A stretch of 7,661 bases of DNA from JAJRRA01 sp048636595 (GTDB lineage Bacteria; Pseudomonadota; Gammaproteobacteria; Xanthomonadales; SZUA-36). Within the stretch, counting starts at the first letter, position 1; each line of letters starts with the position of its first letter. The stretch spans positions 1 through 7,661 of the forward strand of contig JAIVWI010000148.1 of NCBI GenBank assembly GCA_048636595.1. Reading direction: 5' to 3'. The notes beneath the pieces were generated by a model. It saw only the letters and a program-made list of their open reading frames with translations. It was not told where the DNA came from and ran no database searches. This document shows, piece by piece, positions 7,479 to 7,661 of this stretch. Made by a program: the position numbers and the translations under genes.

Positions 7479-7623
7479 GAGGTCCCTTCACGACCAGTTT
7501 TGGTCCCTTACGCCCGACCGCTACTGGTCCCTTACGGCCGACCGCTACTGGTCCCTTACGCCCGCGCTATTGGTCCCTTGCGGCCGACCGTTACTGTAAG
7601 AGGTCGCTTGCGGCCGACCGGTT
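7472..7623 (+). repeat. Six-copy tandem array of a ~24-bp GC-rich repeat
   Basis: Units start with GGTC at 7481, 7502, 7526, 7550, 7572 and 7602. The clearest (7502-7525, 7526-7549, 7572-7595) are 24 bp: GGTCCCTT, then A/G-CG-G/C-CCGACCG, then a pyrimidine-rich tail ending in TACT. Units 1 and 4 are 21 and 22 bp. Units 1 and 6 are each preceded by the same 13 bases, ACTGTAAGAGGTC (7472-7484 and 7593-7605), 121 bp apart. GACC of one unit can pair with GGTC of the next, as at 7516-7529 and 7540-7553 with loop GCTACT, and at 7492-7505 as a 5-bp stem. In unit 6, GGTCG and CGACC pair within the unit. The array overlaps the end of RND2 by 7 nt. No protein or RNA gene was recognised in it. Confidence 0.85.
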
Positions 7624-7661
7624 CAATAACAGCTTGCGCCCAATTAATATCGCGCCCAAGG
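7624..7661. other. Non-coding tail with decayed repeat-like sequence
   Basis: GCGCCCAA occurs twice in direct orientation (7636-7643 and 7652-7659), 16 bp apart. CTTGCG-C-CC at 7633-7641 resembles the CTTGCGGCC core of array units 5 and 6, so the array may be fading out here. CGCCCAAGG at the window end matches 19-27 exactly. No gene, and no stem followed by a T-run, is visible. Confidence 0.35.

Noticed and set aside
7492..7505. Intrinsic terminator for the operon
   Set aside because: GACCA-GTTT-TGGTC forms only a 5-bp stem and no T-run follows it. No convincing terminator was found elsewhere after 7478.
7472..7623. CRISPR array
   Set aside because: The units are about 24 bp and directly adjacent, with no unique spacers between them and no cas genes in the window.
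7479..7661. Reading frame continues open for 61 codons after the RND2 stop, with repeated LVPYxRPL-like peptides
   Set aside because: Units of 24 bp keep frame and GC-rich repeats have few stop codons, so an open frame is expected. Nothing suggests stop-codon readthrough.

Overview
The window holds one compact, co-directional operon for a tripartite RND-type efflux system, with a short regulatory region before it and a tandem-repeat tract after it. All three genes read on the + strand. They encode a lipoprotein periplasmic adaptor (membrane fusion protein, 115-1212) and two different RND inner-membrane permeases (1209-4406 and 4410-7478). The first junction is an ATGA overlap, or a 14-nt gap if the inner start is used. 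The second junction is a 3-nt gap. Both point to a single transcript with translational coupling.

The organism looks like a Gram-negative proteobacterium, most likely a gammaproteobacterium of fairly high GC content. The evidence is an RND/MFP pair with a bacterial lipobox, GC-rich third codon positions, and long antisense shadow ORFs. The species cannot be told from the sequence. No transposase, integrase, tRNA, rRNA or CRISPR array was seen.

Layout: 1-114 is non-coding. It has a possible sigma-70 promoter, a perfect 7-bp inverted repeat (70-97) suited to an operator, and possibly a decayed inverted copy of the repeat found downstream. The adaptor follows, then RND1, whose first codons contain a very strong perfect hairpin (1240-1269), then RND2. 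The stop codon of RND2 lies inside the first copy of a roughly 24-bp repeat that recurs six times up to about 7623. The last 38 bases hold decayed repeat-like sequence and no gene.

Working model: the adaptor is anchored by an N-terminal lipid. It carries an R-x3-L-x6-S pattern at its hairpin tip, like TolC-binding adaptors, and would join the permeases to an outer-membrane channel not encoded here. Two permeases with one adaptor recalls MdtABC, where MdtB and MdtC form a mixed trimer. Both permeases carry Asp-Asn in TM4 in place of the AcrB Asp-Asp pair, and Asn-Asn in TM10 in place of Lys-Asn. The substrate cannot be read from the sequence. The transport system itself belongs to a known class; the least explained parts are the 3' repeat array, the hairpin at the RND1 start, and the operator-like palindrome.
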